NCBI RefSeq assembly: GCF_018691265.1
Contig: NW_024881322.1
Coordinates: 9,723,989-9,787,988 of the forward strand
DNA: 64,000 nt
Source: Tyto alba
Taxonomy: Eukaryota > Chordata > Aves > Strigiformes > Tytonidae
Direction of reading: 5' to 3'
Shown: positions 63,101-64,000 of the stretch, one piece after another
Layout: every line of letters starts with the position of its first letter
How positions within the stretch are numbered: the stretch's first letter is position 1
The notes under the pieces: generated by a model
Databases searched by the model: none
Seen by the model: the letters and a program-made list of their open reading frames with translations, nothing else
Told to the model about the DNA's origin: nothing
Position numbers and translations under genes: made by a program

Positions 63101-64000
63101 GTTTAGTACAGAAGTGCTCTACGGTTAGAATCTGGGGAGAAAATAGCTCAGATATGCACGGACAAAAGTCTGAGAGTATACATTTTATCCCAAGATATGT
63201 TCCAGATTACTAATGAATTTTTTTGTTCAATGAAAATCTTCCTCATGGATTTAGCAACAGGAACACACTTTTGAATATGTCAGTGAAAACACAGGTATTT
63301 GTGTAGATTTTAGATACATGTACGTGGACGAACCCTTTTTCTTTCATCGTGTTTTCTGTCTCTAATACAACTATAATGACACATTTTCATTCTAACTGAT
63401 CTTAACTGCTTAGATGAAAGTCAGCAAGCCCTGCAAATGATTGGCAAATAATTGACCTGTAGCAATGCTGGAGGCATATTTGTTTCACCAGTTCCTCCCA
63501 GCAAGTCACACACTCACAGAATACTATTTTTTATGGGACTACGGAGAGTGGGATGGAGTAGCCATAGCAAAGAGACTTGGCAGAAGAAAGATAAAGTGTG
63601 TGTTCTTCTTCAGGAGTCTGAGTTACTTATCCCAGAAAGAGATGGAAAACTTGTCTTCACCTGATTCTTTGTTTAAATGTAAGCTTTCTCTTTCTAGGCT
63701 ACTTACATGGTGCCTTGTGCTTTTAATTTAATGGTGTGTATCACCAGGCTTTCCTTCCCTTCCAAAAATTACTGTTCAAGAAACCTCATCTTTGGCTGTA
63801 AAAGCACTTCAATAACATGGAATTTCTCTATAATCTTTACAAAGATAAAAGGGGAATTTATTTCCAAGAGTGCACCCAGCAACATAAACTGCAAATGTAC
63901 TGGATGACAGCATCAGAAGTATCTATTATCCTCAATAAAATGACTTTATCTGCTACTTAGCTCTACTGGAAATAACTTTTGAGGTTGTAAAGTGCTTTGC

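Larger units (their letters stand above)
44425..64000 (-). other. ELMO1: ELMO1 gene, 3' part (last four coding exons; rest off the right edge)
   Basis: ELMO1 is a cytoplasmic scaffold that binds DOCK1 (DOCK180) and RhoG; the complex acts as a Rac exchange factor in engulfment of apoptotic cells and in migration. Four minus-strand exons join in frame to give the last 156 residues. If the protein has the usual 727 residues, these are residues 572-727. They cover the PH domain, which is an atypical one important for DOCK contact, and the C-terminal PxxP tail ([11 protein letters not shown]) that binds the DOCK SH3 domain. Conservation with mammalian ELMO1 as I recall it is near complete. Introns are 4.6, 5.4 and 3.5 kb plus one running off the edge. 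Confidence 0.96.
59482..64000 (-). other. ELMO1: ELMO1 intron, partial
   Basis: Sequence upstream of the 59.4 kb exon, running off the right edge. Two short perfect inverted repeats lie at 59944-59967 and 60131-60154. I looked for the preceding ELMO1 exon and did not find it. Confidence 0.8.

Noticed and set aside
59482..64000. Search for the preceding ELMO1 exon
   Set aside because: No stretch matching the ELMO1 sequence before the PH domain was found; it probably lies beyond the right edge.
1..64000. tRNA, rRNA, CRISPR arrays, bacterial insertion sequences or operons
   Set aside because: None were seen by eye; the window is ordinary vertebrate genic and intergenic DNA.

Overview
The window is vertebrate nuclear DNA, most likely from a bird. 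It carries intron-split genes with consensus splice sites, CR1-type LINE fragments (one ending in the avian 'tcctatgatcct' tail), and an ERVL-type solo LTR whose minus-strand start (TGTCCTGG) resembles common avian LTRs. Repeat density is low. Nearly all open frames are chance frames. I see no bacterial operons, CRISPR arrays, rRNA or tRNA genes.

Two genes are present, both on the minus strand. The left part (1-21853) holds the 5' part of AOAH, acyloxyacyl hydrolase, the lysosomal/secreted lipase that deacylates lipopolysaccharide. Four coding exons can be placed: signal peptide exon 21700-21853, then 7359-7454, 2785-2845 and 1585-1675. Their phases join without a break, and together they encode the N-terminal signal peptide plus the saposin-B-like small-subunit region (134 residues). 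The catalytic exons lie beyond the left edge. The right part (about 44425 to 64000) holds the 3' end of ELMO1, an engulfment and cell-motility adaptor that works with DOCK1-family exchange factors to activate Rac. Its last four coding exons are 59374-59481, 55786-55868, 50317-50394 and 45549-45749. They give the PH domain and the C-terminal proline-rich DOCK-binding tail, followed by a 3'UTR that probably ends near 44425.

Between the genes, about 21.9 to 44.4 kb is intergenic. It contains a complete 1,072-bp solo LTR (32921-33992) with a 5-bp target-site duplication. The LTR is oriented with AOAH and lies about 11 kb upstream of its start codon. There is also a CpG-rich patch near 42.5-43.0 kb and several long homopolymer tracts. 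An old antisense CR1 relic sits in AOAH intron 1, a sense CR1 3' fragment in the last ELMO1 intron, and a likely hAT-type MITE in the ELMO1 intron upstream of the 55.8 kb exon.

The AOAH-ELMO1 neighbourhood with both genes in the same orientation matches the order I recall from mammals. The two genes are not a functional unit, although both act in innate immunity. I found no convincing new biological system. The most checkable novelties are the LTR as a possible alternative AOAH promoter, a near-perfect 3' splice site one base before the AOAH start codon, and a perfect hairpin beside the ELMO1 poly(A) signal.
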